Positions 26,340 through 33,537 of a DNA stretch of 64,000 bases are shown here, in pieces. The notes beneath the pieces were generated by a model. That model did no database searches. It saw nothing but the letters and a program-made list of their open reading frames with translations, and was not told the DNA's origin. Within the stretch, counting starts at the first letter, position 1. Every line of letters starts with the position of its first letter. This stretch comes from Betaproteobacteria bacterium SCN1 (lineage in GTDB: Bacteria > Pseudomonadota > Gammaproteobacteria > Burkholderiales > Thiobacillaceae), in NCBI GenBank assembly GCA_008923315.1, contig WBSF01000005.1:43629-107628 (forward strand), written 5' to 3'. Both the position numbers and the translations under genes were made by a program.

Positions 26340-26882
26340 ATGTCGCAAGAATCAGTCAAGGCAGCCCTGATGAAATCCATCGCAGGCATCCAGGCCAGCG
26401 ACGGCGCCGCCAAAGTGGTGTTTCGCGCTGAAACGCAGCTGGAAGAGGATGTCCGCTGCAGCGCAAAAGTCCGCAATTTTCCCACCATCATCGTGGATGA
26501 ACCGCCCGAGCTGGGCGGTGCCGATGCAGGCGCCAATCCCGTCGAACTGCTGCTGGTGGCCCTGGGCGCGTGTCAGGAAATCATGTACAGCGCCTATGCA
26601 TCGGTGATGGGGGTGCCGCTCAACGGCGTGAAGGTGAATCTGCGCGGCTATCTCGATCTGCGCGGCTTGTTCGGTCTGGATCCCGCCGTCCCGGCCGGAT
26701 ACCAGAAGATCATCTTCGAAACCGCGCTGGACAGCCCCGCCGATGCCGAAACGCTCAAGAAGCTGGTGCAGACCGTCGAGAGCCATTGTCCGGTGCTCGA
26801 CACGCTGGTTCGGTCCATTGAAGTCAGCGGCCAGGTTTCCGTCAACGGAAAACCGATGTCCATCGAGGCGGTGGCTGCCTGA
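26340..26882 (+). CDS. OsmC family protein (thiol peroxidase-like)
   Basis: The 180-residue protein has both redox Cys of the OsmC/Ohr superfamily: Cys78 in VALGACQEIMYSAY and Cys150 in SHCPVLDTL. OsmC proteins reduce organic and hydrogen peroxides with thiol reductants. Here it precedes a lipoyl protein gene, and since OsmC/Ohr enzymes are known to be recycled by lipoylated proteins with lipoamide dehydrogenase, the pairing with the GcvH-like gene is suggestive. A strong AAGGAGAGAG ribosome site precedes ATG 26340. Confidence 0.88.
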   Translation: MSQESVKAALMKSIAGIQASDGAAKVVFRAETQLEEDVRCSAKVRNFPTIIVDEPPELGGADAGANPVELLLVALGACQEIMYSAYASVMGVPLNGVKVNLRGYLDLRGLFGLDPAVPAGYQKIIFETALDSPADAETLKKLVQTVESHCPVLDTLVRSIEVSGQVSVNGKPMSIEAVAA

Positions 26883-27028
26883 ACCCGTCATCGACGTGGC
26901 TTGCGACTGGCCGCCTCGCACGAGCGGGGTGGCCGCCCAGGCCCGGCCTGCCCGACGCCGGCACGCAAACCCAGACTGCCGGACGCCGTGGGCGCCATTT
27001 CCGCAACATCTCACAATCCATCCCGAAT

Positions 27029-27427
27029 ATGTCCGTCCTATACCCCGACGACCGGCTCTACCATCCCGATGCGCTCTGGCTTCAGATCCAGGCGAACGGC
27101 GAAGCGCTGGTCGGTATCAACCATTTTGCGCAGTCGAGCCTGGGCGAGGTGATGTTCATCGATCTGCCGCGTACCGGCGATGCGCTGAGTATCGGCGCAT
27201 CGTTCGGCACGATCGAATCCACCAAAGTCGTGTCGGATCTCATCGCGCCGGCGAGCGGCAGCGTGCTCGAGATCAACCGGCAGGCGTGCGACGAGCCCGT
27301 GCTCGTCAATCGCGACCCCTACGGTACTGGCTGGCTGCTGCGCATCCGTCTGTCGTCGCCCGCCGAAATTCCGGATCTGTTCGACGCTGCGGGCTATATC
27401 GGCCACATCGGCCTCGAGGCAGCGTGA
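27029..27427 (+). CDS. GcvH-like lipoyl-domain protein
   Basis: The 132-residue protein has the H-protein fold with the lipoylation motif ESTKVVSD (Lys66) in FGTIESTKVVSDLIAPASG, and NRDPYGTGWLLRIRL near the end. No glycine cleavage genes (gcvT, gcvP) are present here. Stand-alone GcvH-like proteins include the lipoate-binding proteins of bacterial sulfur oxidation and partners for OsmC-type peroxidases. The position between OsmC and rhodanese favours a redox or sulfur role over glycine cleavage; this is inference. No clear ribosome site. Confidence 0.85.
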   Translation: MSVLYPDDRLYHPDALWLQIQANGEALVGINHFAQSSLGEVMFIDLPRTGDALSIGASFGTIESTKVVSDLIAPASGSVLEINRQACDEPVLVNRDPYGTGWLLRIRLSSPAEIPDLFDAAGYIGHIGLEAA

Positions 27428-27468
27428 CCTTACGCCGGCCGCGATAACAAACAACACAGGAGGAACGA

Positions 27469-27864
27469 ATGGCTTACAGCACTCAGGAACTGGTCGGCCA
27501 GGCCAGAGCGGTCATTGCGGAATGGGATGTTCCCGCTGCCGTACAGGCATTGCAGGCCCGTCCGGGCATCGTGCTGCTCGACGTGCGCGAGCCCGCGGAA
27601 TTCGGCGAGAGCCGCATCGGAAATGCCTGCAATATCCCGCGTGGCGTGCTCGAATTCAAGGTCGATCCGACCTACCCGGCATGCGAGAAAACCCTGCTCG
27701 ACCGGAATCTCGAAATACTCGTTTACTGCAAGACGGGCGGGCGCAGCGCGCTTGCCGCGCACACGCTGCGGCTGCTCGGATACGACAAGGTCGCCTCGCT
27801 TGCCGGCGGCATCGACGCGTGGAAAAACGACGGCCAGGCGACGACGGTGCAGACGCCTGCCTGA
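27469..27864 (+). CDS. Single-domain rhodanese
   Basis: The 131-residue protein has the rhodanese pattern: VLLDVREPAEF, the active loop VYCKTGGRS with catalytic Cys87, and a final GGIDAWKNDG. It likely carries sulfane sulfur as a Cys87 persulfide. It is cytoplasmic (no signal peptide), 41 bp after the GcvH-like gene with a CAGGAGGA ribosome site. In this neighbourhood (methanethiol oxidase, lipoyl protein) it may take up sulfur released from methanethiol. Confidence 0.9.
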   Translation: MAYSTQELVGQARAVIAEWDVPAAVQALQARPGIVLLDVREPAEFGESRIGNACNIPRGVLEFKVDPTYPACEKTLLDRNLEILVYCKTGGRSALAAHTLRLLGYDKVASLAGGIDAWKNDGQATTVQTPA

Positions 27865-27894
27865 GCGCCCGCATCCGGCAGGGGCGGGAGGCGA

Positions 27895-28227
27895 TCAGTC
27901 CCGGTCGTACAGTTTCATGGCCAGTCCGCCGTGGGCGGCGGCGCCGCCCGCCCGGATGGCGGCGGCAATGAAAATGGCTTCGGCCACTTCGGCCCTGCTC
28001 GCGCCGGTGCGCTTGGCGGCGGCGACGTGGACGTCCATGCAGTAGACGCATTGCGTGGTATGGGCGACGGCCAGGGCGATCAGTTCACGATACTTGCGCG
28101 GGATGGCGCCGTCCTCGCGGGCGACGATCTGGTCCAGCGCCAGCCAGGCGTTGAACTCCGCCGGCGCTGCGGCCGACATGTCCTTGAGTCGTGCGAGATC
28201 GGAGGGGTCGTGATAGGCAATACTCAT
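27895..28227 (-). CDS. AhpD-like carboxymuconolactone decarboxylase family protein
   Basis: The 110-residue protein has the AhpD-type CxxC-x2-H motif CVYCMDVHVAAAKRTGAS, with helices typical of this family. AhpD-like proteins act as thiol-disulfide partners or peroxidases, and AhpD itself works with lipoyl proteins, which is notable beside the convergent OsmC/GcvH/rhodanese genes. ATG 28227 is chosen because GGAG lies at the right distance; an ATG four codons earlier is possible. Confidence 0.85.
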   Translation of the reverse strand: MSIAYHDPSDLARLKDMSAAAPAEFNAWLALDQIVAREDGAIPRKYRELIALAVAHTTQCVYCMDVHVAAAKRTGASRAEVAEAIFIAAAIRAGGAAAHGGLAMKLYDRD

Positions 28228-28346
28228 GTGGGGCTCCATGCGTAAAGATCGTTCTGATGATGGGCCGGAGAATCGCGGCATTCCGCCATGCCCGGCCAGG
28301 CGGGGCACGATCGGTAACCGGTTCGCCGTTACTCAGCGCGCGGCAT

Positions 28347-28373
28347 AAAAAAATGCGGGCCATAACGGCCCGC
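28347..28373 (-). terminator. Intrinsic terminator (minus strand)
   Basis: On the minus strand GCGGGCC pairs with GGCCCGC around a five-base loop and is followed by ATTTTTTT. It ends minus-strand transcription coming from the ferredoxin/Fae2/mauG/SCO1/mtoX side before the AhpD-like gene. Confidence 0.8.
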
Positions 28374-28407
28374 TAGAATTCAACGGGCTTGAGGAGAATA
28401 GGAGGAC

Positions 28408-28545
28408 ATGCCCGTCAAACTTGAACTCGACGTACCCGGCCAACCGAAATCGAACCCGGCAAGTCGCCGAATTGCCGGCCTTGCATACGGCAACCCGACA
28501 GGAATCATTGTCGTTTCTTTATTTGAAATGATCTATCCGGATTAA
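28408..28545 (+). CDS. Possible 45-residue protein
   Basis: An ATG is preceded by an unusually good pair of Shine-Dalgarno sequences (GAGGAG and GGAGGA, the latter two bases before the ATG with the former at a better distance). The frame encodes 45 residues starting MPVKLELDVPGQPKSNP and ending with a hydrophobic IIVVSLFEMIYPD. There is no recognisable domain and no neighbour on this strand. It may be a real small protein or a decayed remnant. Confidence 0.35.
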   Translation: MPVKLELDVPGQPKSNPASRRIAGLAYGNPTGIIVVSLFEMIYPD

Positions 28546-28658
28546 TACTTATCGAATGCGTAAAAAATCCAGATTATGGGCGCCTGTCCGGCCTGGATAA
28601 GCCGATCAGGGTCATGCATCGAGCAAGGCATACCGGCGTTGGCCGGCATGCCCGGTGA

Positions 28659-28841
28659 TTAACTGGCTTCGATTTTCAGCGCCTGGGCGGGGCAGGCGTC
28701 GACAACCTGCTGAACCCGCTCTGCACTGGCGTTTTCAGGCTGGATGACGAACTGTCCGTTTTCAACCTTGAAGACTTCGGGGAGCGTTTTCACGCAGTTC
28801 CCGCTGTGGCAGCAGGCTTTGTCGTTCCATACAACTTTCAT
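28659..28841 (-). CDS. Small single-cluster ferredoxin (Fer4_19/YjdI-like)
   Basis: The 60-residue protein carries Cys10, Cys11, Cys16 and Cys50 in the pattern CCHSGNC ... CPAQAL, typical of the short mono-cluster ferredoxin-like family that includes YjdI. It could carry one electron for a neighbouring oxidoreductase. An AGGAAAG ribosome site precedes the ATG. It lies 160 bp downstream of the Fae paralogue on the same strand and just ahead of the terminator at 28347. Confidence 0.85.
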   Translation of the reverse strand: MKVVWNDKACCHSGNCVKTLPEVFKVENGQFVIQPENASAERVQQVVDACPAQALKIEAS

Positions 28842-29001
28842 GGTCTTTCCTCCTTATATGTCGAGAGTGTGGCGGAAGCCGCACAGGGCGGCGCCCTCCA
28901 TATTCTTGGGCGTGGCAGAGGAGAAGGCCATTGGGGAAAGTACGCGGGAAGGCAGGGGGAACCGCGGTGCGCACGGCCGGTGAAGGCCCGCCCGGGAACG
29001 T

Positions 29002-29535
29002 TCAGGCTTCCGGATCGTACATGTCGTGCTTGATCGCGTGACGGTTGGCGATCAGTTCGTCAATCGACGGCTCGTCGTTGAGCGCCCGGCGGATGGCCTG
29101 TTTGGTCGCTTCGTAATTGGTGCGATAGAGATCCTTGTGATCGAGATTGGGATCGGTCGCGCAGCGCGGATCGATCCAGACCAGGCTGACGATGCACAGA
29201 TCGTTGACCTGGTTGCGCGGCAGGATGCCCTCGATCACGCAATCGAGCACGGCGTCCGCCGTGGCGGACTGTACCGTGCCGCCGAACAGATCCACGTAGG
29301 CCATGGATTTCATCGTCACCTTGGGCACCATCAGGGTGGCGGGGCGGACCTGCTGGTTGCAGGCACGGATGGCGAACATGCGGGTGTGCCCGGCGGTCTG
29401 GCCCATCATGTTGGCGAAGGCGTGGCCGACCGGACCGTCGACGCTGCCGATGAGGATTTCGGGCATGGCGTCGGTGTACTGGCCTTCGCGGGCGAGAACG
29501 GTGGCTTCGCCGGATTTGAAAACGATCTTGTTCAT
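29002..29535 (-). CDS. fae2: Fae paralogue (Fae2-type)
   Basis: The 177-residue protein aligns over its whole length with formaldehyde-activating enzyme, including VPKVTMKSMAYVDLFGGTVQSATADAVLDCV, LCIVSLVWIDP and NYEATKQAIRRAL. At the position of the catalytic His in Fae (EVAHIDL) it reads DAMPEILIG, so the active His appears to be missing. Fae paralogues of this type are known in methylotrophs and their function is unclear; formaldehyde sensing or binding is an option. It lies close to mauG of the methanethiol cluster, whose product chain releases formaldehyde. Confidence 0.85.
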   Translation of the reverse strand: MNKIVFKSGEATVLAREGQYTDAMPEILIGSVDGPVGHAFANMMGQTAGHTRMFAIRACNQQVRPATLMVPKVTMKSMAYVDLFGGTVQSATADAVLDCVIEGILPRNQVNDLCIVSLVWIDPRCATDPNLDHKDLYRTNYEATKQAIRRALNDEPSIDELIANRHAIKHDMYDPEA

Positions 29536-29717
29536 GCGGGGTTTCCTTTCGGATGGACGAAAAAATGGTACGGGAAGCCGTCGGCCAGACGGACGGTGCG
29601 CTTGCGGAGGCTCAAACGAAGACGGCTTCCGGCAAACAGGCCGGAAGCCGAAGGAGTGACCGTCGCCGGAACGGCCCGGCTCGCTGGCGCCGCGGTTCGC
29701 GGCACGCCGGATTCAGG

Positions 29718-30920
29718 TCATGGACGGCTGTTACCGATGCTTTCCAGGTAGTAGTCGCTGGCGTTCTGTCGGACGACCGGATAGTTTTCCCGGGCCTTGC
29801 GTGCATCGGCGGTGAGTTGCTCGATGTTGTCGCCGGTCAGGGTCTTCATGAACGCGACGAGATCCGCCTTTTCTTGTTCCGTCAGATTGAGCGGGAAGAT
29901 CAGAGGGGACTTGTCTTCGTTGTCCACGCCGCCCTTGTTGTAGAAGTCGACGACCGCCTCCAGGGTGGAGAAGGCGCCATCGTGCATGTAGGGCGCGGTG
30001 ATGGCGACGTTGCGCAGGGAAGGGGTCTTGTACGCCCAGCGGTCCTTGGGATCGAGCGTGACCTCGTAGCGCCCGACGTCGGGCAGCGGCTTCTCGAAGT
30101 CGTCCAGTTGTTCGTCGCTCACGTCCACGAACACCCCAGGCGCAAGCTGTACTTGGTGAATGATCTTTTCCGGCGCCATGCTGCGTTGCCAGCCGTGTCC
30201 CGTGTTGTAGAACTTGTGGTCGGTGAAGAGGGCGCTCTTCTCCCCGACGGTGTGGCAGGTGATGCAGCTTCCCTTGCCGCGGAACACGTCGAATCCCCGC
30301 TGCTCCTGTGCGTTGATGGCGTTCTTTTCGCCGCCGTAGTACCAGCGGTCGAAGCGGGAATTTCCCGACACCATGACGCGCTGGTAGCTCGCCAGCGCGA
30401 ATCCGATGCGTTCGGCCGTCGCTTCGCCGCCGAAGGCGGCCTCGAACTGCCCCTTGTATTCGGGCAGCATCTTGATCTTCTCGACGACGTAGCCGATGGA
30501 CGGCATGTTCATTTCGTTCTTGGCGAGCAGCGGTGCCCAGACCTGATCCTCGAGATGGAGTTCGCGGCCTTCGTGGAACAGGCTGCGCTGGTAGCCGACG
30601 TTGTACATGGCGGGCGAGTTCCGCCGCAGGCTGCGGCCCTGCAGACCGATGGCCGCGCCCAGTTCGTGCGAGGTGAAGCCCTGTTCGGGGACGTGGCACA
30701 TGGCGCACGATATGACGTTGTTGTGCGACAGGCGGCGATCCATGAAGAGTTGCCGGCCCAGATCGATCTTTTCCTGGGTCAGCGGGTTGGCCGCCGGAAT
30801 GTACATGGGCGGCAGGCCCAGCGGCGGCGTCAGCTTGACGGGGGTGCTGGCCGAGATGGCGAGCGGGAGCAGCAGACCCGCGGTTGCGAGTCCGATCGGA
30901 ATATAGGTCTTGGTCTTCAT
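29718..30920 (-). CDS. mauG: MauG-type di-haem cytochrome c peroxidase of the methanethiol oxidase cluster
   Basis: The 400-residue periplasmic protein has a signal peptide (cleavage near residue 24) and two haem-binding motifs, CAMCH (72-76) and CITCH (219-223), in the CcpA/MauG layout. MauG homologues sit next to mtoX and SCO1 in methanethiol-oxidising bacteria, where they are thought to help mature the methanethiol oxidase or remove its peroxide. The ATG overlaps the SCO1 stop by four bases. Start 30920 is supported by the signal peptide. Confidence 0.9.
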   Translation of the reverse strand: MKTKTYIPIGLATAGLLLPLAISASTPVKLTPPLGLPPMYIPAANPLTQEKIDLGRQLFMDRRLSHNNVISCAMCHVPEQGFTSHELGAAIGLQGRSLRRNSPAMYNVGYQRSLFHEGRELHLEDQVWAPLLAKNEMNMPSIGYVVEKIKMLPEYKGQFEAAFGGEATAERIGFALASYQRVMVSGNSRFDRWYYGGEKNAINAQEQRGFDVFRGKGSCITCHTVGEKSALFTDHKFYNTGHGWQRSMAPEKIIHQVQLAPGVFVDVSDEQLDDFEKPLPDVGRYEVTLDPKDRWAYKTPSLRNVAITAPYMHDGAFSTLEAVVDFYNKGGVDNEDKSPLIFPLNLTEQEKADLVAFMKTLTGDNIEQLTADARKARENYPVVRQNASDYYLESIGNSRP

Positions 30921-31693
30921 TGCAGTTTTGCGCCGCCTTCGAGGAGGAGAGTCAAAATGTCGTTGTAAACGACGTCCGGGTTCAAGTATGAAGCTGTATA
31001 GATTTCGCGCACTTCTTTGTCGCGATCTATCAGGAACACCTTCAATACGTGACTCATGGTCCCAAGCGGTTGCCCGGTCTTGGGGTCGAGATCGAAGTAC
31101 ACATCCTGCCGGTAGGCATCGAGAATCGGGATCAGCTCGCGCAGCGAGGCCGTCGTGAGGAAATTCCACTGGACGCCACGCGTTGCGGCCGCGTTCTCGC
31201 CCGCGTAGAGCTTGAGCATGGCGGGCGTGTCCCGCTCGGGGTCGAACGAGAGGCTGACGAGCCGGGCTTCGCCGGTGAGCTGCGGTTGTTCGCGTTCCAT
31301 CCGGCTCTTGAGCTGGTGAAACACCGTATAGGCGTAGGGGCAGCCGTTGGGATCGGCGCAACTGGAATAAATGAAAGACAACAGGGTGACCTTGCCGCCG
31401 CCGAAGAAATCGGTGAGCGCGCGGGCATGGCCTTCGGTATCCAGAACCTGGCCGCTGGCGGCTTGCTGGATTTTTTGCAGGGTATAGGTTCCCGGCGGAT
31501 GGACTTCGTAATCGAAAATCAGCTCGCCGCTTGCATCGGGGTCCTTGACCGGGACGTCGGCTGCATGACCCGACAGCGGGACGCAAGCCAGGGAGAGCGG
31601 AAACAGCAGAGACAAAAGAGACTTGAAAACTCCCCCCCCCCGCGAGGGGGGGGGGAGTGCCCGTATCACGATAGTGGCACACTGGTATGACAT
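30917..31693 (-). CDS. SCO1/SenC-type copper chaperone of the methanethiol oxidase cluster
   Basis: The 258-residue protein has a signal-like segment (residues 24-44), a thioredoxin fold with the copper-binding Cys pair Cys112 and Cys118 (CADPNGC, a CX5C rather than the usual CX3C) and His215 in GTMSHVLKVFLID. It probably delivers copper to the methanethiol oxidase. The start is uncertain: ATG 31693, 17 bp after the mtoX stop, places a C10/G10 hairpin inside codons 13-22; a GTG eight codons later is also possible. Confidence 0.85.
   Translation of the reverse strand: MSYQCATIVIRALPPPSRGGGVFKSLLSLLFPLSLACVPLSGHAADVPVKDPDASGELIFDYEVHPPGTYTLQKIQQAASGQVLDTEGHARALTDFFGGGKVTLLSFIYSSCADPNGCPYAYTVFHQLKSRMEREQPQLTGEARLVSLSFDPERDTPAMLKLYAGENAAATRGVQWNFLTTASLRELIPILDAYRQDVYFDLDPKTGQPLGTMSHVLKVFLIDRDKEVREIYTASYLNPDVVYNDILTLLLEGGAKLQ
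31629..31658. repeat. C10-G10 homopolymer hairpin inside the SCO1 N-terminal coding region
   Basis: ACT followed by ten C, the tetranucleotide GCGA, then ten G and AGT form a perfect 13-bp stem. It falls in the first 22 codons of SCO1, just after mtoX. Both runs are prone to slippage, and the RNA hairpin would be extremely stable. It may act as an attenuator or a phase-variable switch, or mark a sequencing problem. Confidence 0.75.
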
Positions 31694-31709
31694 GGCAACC
31701 CCCGGGCGT

Positions 31710-33107
31710 TTACTTGCCCAACAGATCGGTCAAGGCGAGCTTGTCCTGCGTGTTCGCGCCGTCAAGCCTGGCCTGCAGGGGCTGCAGCTCTTTCAGGTTG
31801 ATCGCCTGGAACTTCATGTGGTGGGCACGACCGAGCTTTTCCTTGTAGAAATCGATCGAGAACGCTTCGGTAAGTTCCTTGCCGTCCCAGTGATACATCT
31901 TCAGGACCTGATCGTCACCCTTGCCCTTCTTGTCCCAGTTGGCCATCAGGGAGGTGGTGAAGTAGACGCGCTTGCCGTCGAAGGATTGCGACACCATGTT
32001 GACCTGCGAGGCAATCTTCTTCTTGTAGGTCATCTTCGGCTTCAGGGGATCGGAGAAATCCCAGTACTGCGCCACGCCATCCAGGAAGGTGTTGGCCCAC
32101 AGGCCCTTGCCGTCGGCGCTGAGCGAGATGTCGACGGGCAATGGAACGGGGCTTTCGGTCTTGATGGTACCCACGTCGTAGGCCTGCCATTCCTTGTTGG
32201 CGTCCTGCTTGACGACCCACAGCTTGCCGGTCAGCGCCGCCGCAGTAACGGCCCAGTTGTCGCCCTGCTTCAGCGACCAGCGGATTTCCAGCGGCGCGCC
32301 CGGCACTTCGAAGACCTTCTTCGGCTGCAGGGTCTTGGCGTCCCAGAGAACCATGGTCTTGCCGAAATGCTTCATCGCTTCGGGGTCTTTCGCCATCTTG
32401 CCGAAGTCCATCATGTAGTTGTTCCAGCCGGTGAAGCTGGAGCTCAGCAGCAGGCTCTGTTGCGGGTTGATGCCCAGATCGTAGCCATAGCCGTCGGCCA
32501 TGACGCCGTTGCTCATCTGGCCGGTCGGCATGTCGATCGTGTTGATCAGCTTGCCGTCGTTGTTGTAGACGACCAGACCGGTGCGGCCACCATGGTCCTT
32601 GGTGTTGGACAGCGCCTGGATCAGCATGCGGCCGGGCAGGGCGTAGAAGGTGTGCGGGCCGACGAAGCCGGTCTTCTCGGCGAAATCGGTGATCGTCTTG
32701 ACCAGCTTGGGCTTGGCCGGGTTGCTGTGGATATCGAAGATGAAGATCTTGTTGGAGTCGAGCGCACCCGCCCACATGTAGCGGCGGTCGTCGGTGAAGC
32801 CCATGTGGTGGGCCTCGCCGCGGTCACCCACGGAGAGCGTGGCGATGACTTTGCCGAAGTGCTTGGACTTGGGGTTCACGTCGACGGTGACGAGCTTGTC
32901 GGAACCGTCGCCGATGCCTTCCACACCCAGGGTCCACACGTAGACGAGGTCTTCCTGGCCCTTGATCAGCGGGGTGAAGGGCGAGTTGCAGGTTTCGTCG
33001 GCGTGCGTGGCCGCGGGCACCATGCCCAGCCCCATCACCGCAGTGGCGGAAACGGCCGCCGCCAGGGTTTTCATCTTCATCGAGAAGCGGTTATTGCCTT
33101 TGGTCAT
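31710..33107 (-). CDS. mtoX: Methanethiol oxidase (SBP56 family), periplasmic
   Basis: The 465-residue protein belongs to the SBP56/selenium-binding family that contains bacterial methanethiol oxidase, a copper enzyme converting methanethiol to formaldehyde, sulfide and hydrogen peroxide. Landmarks include CNSPFTPLIKGQEDLVYVW after the signal peptide, GEAHHMGFTDDRRYMWAG, and RAHHMKFQAINL near the end. A signal peptide (residues 1-36, cleavage near ATHADE) indicates periplasmic location. The SCO1 and mauG neighbours are diagnostic. ATG 33107 has AAGGAG at ideal distance. Confidence 0.93.
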   Translation of the reverse strand: MTKGNNRFSMKMKTLAAAVSATAVMGLGMVPAATHADETCNSPFTPLIKGQEDLVYVWTLGVEGIGDGSDKLVTVDVNPKSKHFGKVIATLSVGDRGEAHHMGFTDDRRYMWAGALDSNKIFIFDIHSNPAKPKLVKTITDFAEKTGFVGPHTFYALPGRMLIQALSNTKDHGGRTGLVVYNNDGKLINTIDMPTGQMSNGVMADGYGYDLGINPQQSLLLSSSFTGWNNYMMDFGKMAKDPEAMKHFGKTMVLWDAKTLQPKKVFEVPGAPLEIRWSLKQGDNWAVTAAALTGKLWVVKQDANKEWQAYDVGTIKTESPVPLPVDISLSADGKGLWANTFLDGVAQYWDFSDPLKPKMTYKKKIASQVNMVSQSFDGKRVYFTTSLMANWDKKGKGDDQVLKMYHWDGKELTEAFSIDFYKEKLGRAHHMKFQAINLKELQPLQARLDGANTQDKLALTDLLGK

Positions 33108-33261
33108 CTTCGGTCTCCTTATGTAAACAACATCCATGAATGAATTCAAGCAGGGGCGCGCTTCGCGGAGCCGAGGCATGGACGGCGTCGAGCGTAGCCA
33201 CTGGCACATACGATCAGCAAGCTCCATGCCACTGAATATAGATGATATAAATCAATGGGGT

Positions 33262-33279
33262 ACCCGTATTACTACGGGT
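33262..33279. promoter_or_regulatory. Palindrome ACCCGTA-TTAC-TACGGGT near the mtoX promoter
   Basis: Perfect 7-bp arms around TTAC, with outer GGGG and CCCC extending the symmetry. It lies directly upstream of the AT-rich mtoX promoter patch, where a class-II activator would bind. CCGTA elements also occur upstream of the monooxygenase gene, so a FixJ-type regulator from this window is a candidate (inference). Confidence 0.55.
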
Positions 33280-33320
33280 TTTCCCCGAGTGCCGCGCGTG
33301 ACAGACTGAATTCCCGGGGC

Positions 33321-33335
33321 GTGACATATTGTCGC
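33321..33335. promoter_or_regulatory. Near-palindrome GTGACA-TAT-TGTCGC
   Basis: This differs by one base from the GTGACA-N3-TGTCAC palindromes at 8611 and 33367 (ignoring the spacer). It is centred 46 bp from the second copy. Confidence 0.5.
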
Positions 33336-33366
33336 GGATACGGGCCGCCGGCCGCCGCGCGCGCGC

Positions 33367-33381
33367 GTGACAGAGTGTCAC
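33367..33381. promoter_or_regulatory. Palindrome GTGACA-N3-TGTCAC (candidate operator, fds side)
   Basis: GTGACAGAGTGTCAC is identical to the reverse complement of the 15-mer at 8611-8625 in front of fhcB. It lies about 157 bp upstream of the fdsG start. Confidence 0.6.
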
Positions 33382-33537
33382 GTTGCAGAGCGCCGGCAGG
33401 CTGGGTTCCGGGCTGGGCTTTCGTTTCTAAGCGCCTGTTTCGTATCGAAGATGTCGGAGACTTTTTGCGGAACGGGCGGCTTGGCATGCCCGTTGCTAAA
33501 CAAACCCTTGAACCCCAACCCAGTCTAGGTGTCGTCC

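Larger units (their letters stand above)
28228..28658. other. 431-bp gap with a minus-strand terminator and a small plus-strand reading frame
   Basis: The gap holds an intrinsic terminator pointing left (28347-28373), which would end transcripts from the ferredoxin side, a short plus-strand reading frame with a strong ribosome site (28408-28545), and an AT-rich tract (28500-28580) that could hold promoters. Nothing else is recognisable. Confidence 0.5.
33108..33537. promoter_or_regulatory. Divergent promoter region between mtoX and fds
   Basis: This 430-bp gap serves mtoX (left) and the formate dehydrogenase operon (right). An AT-rich patch at 33234-33255 could supply the mtoX -10 region (TATATT on the minus strand). 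Just upstream of it, for mtoX, is the palindrome at 33262-33279. Further right are GTGACA elements at 33298, 33321 and 33367, spaced 23 and 46 bp, the last two as full palindromes. I see no strong sigma-70 pair for fds. Confidence 0.6.
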
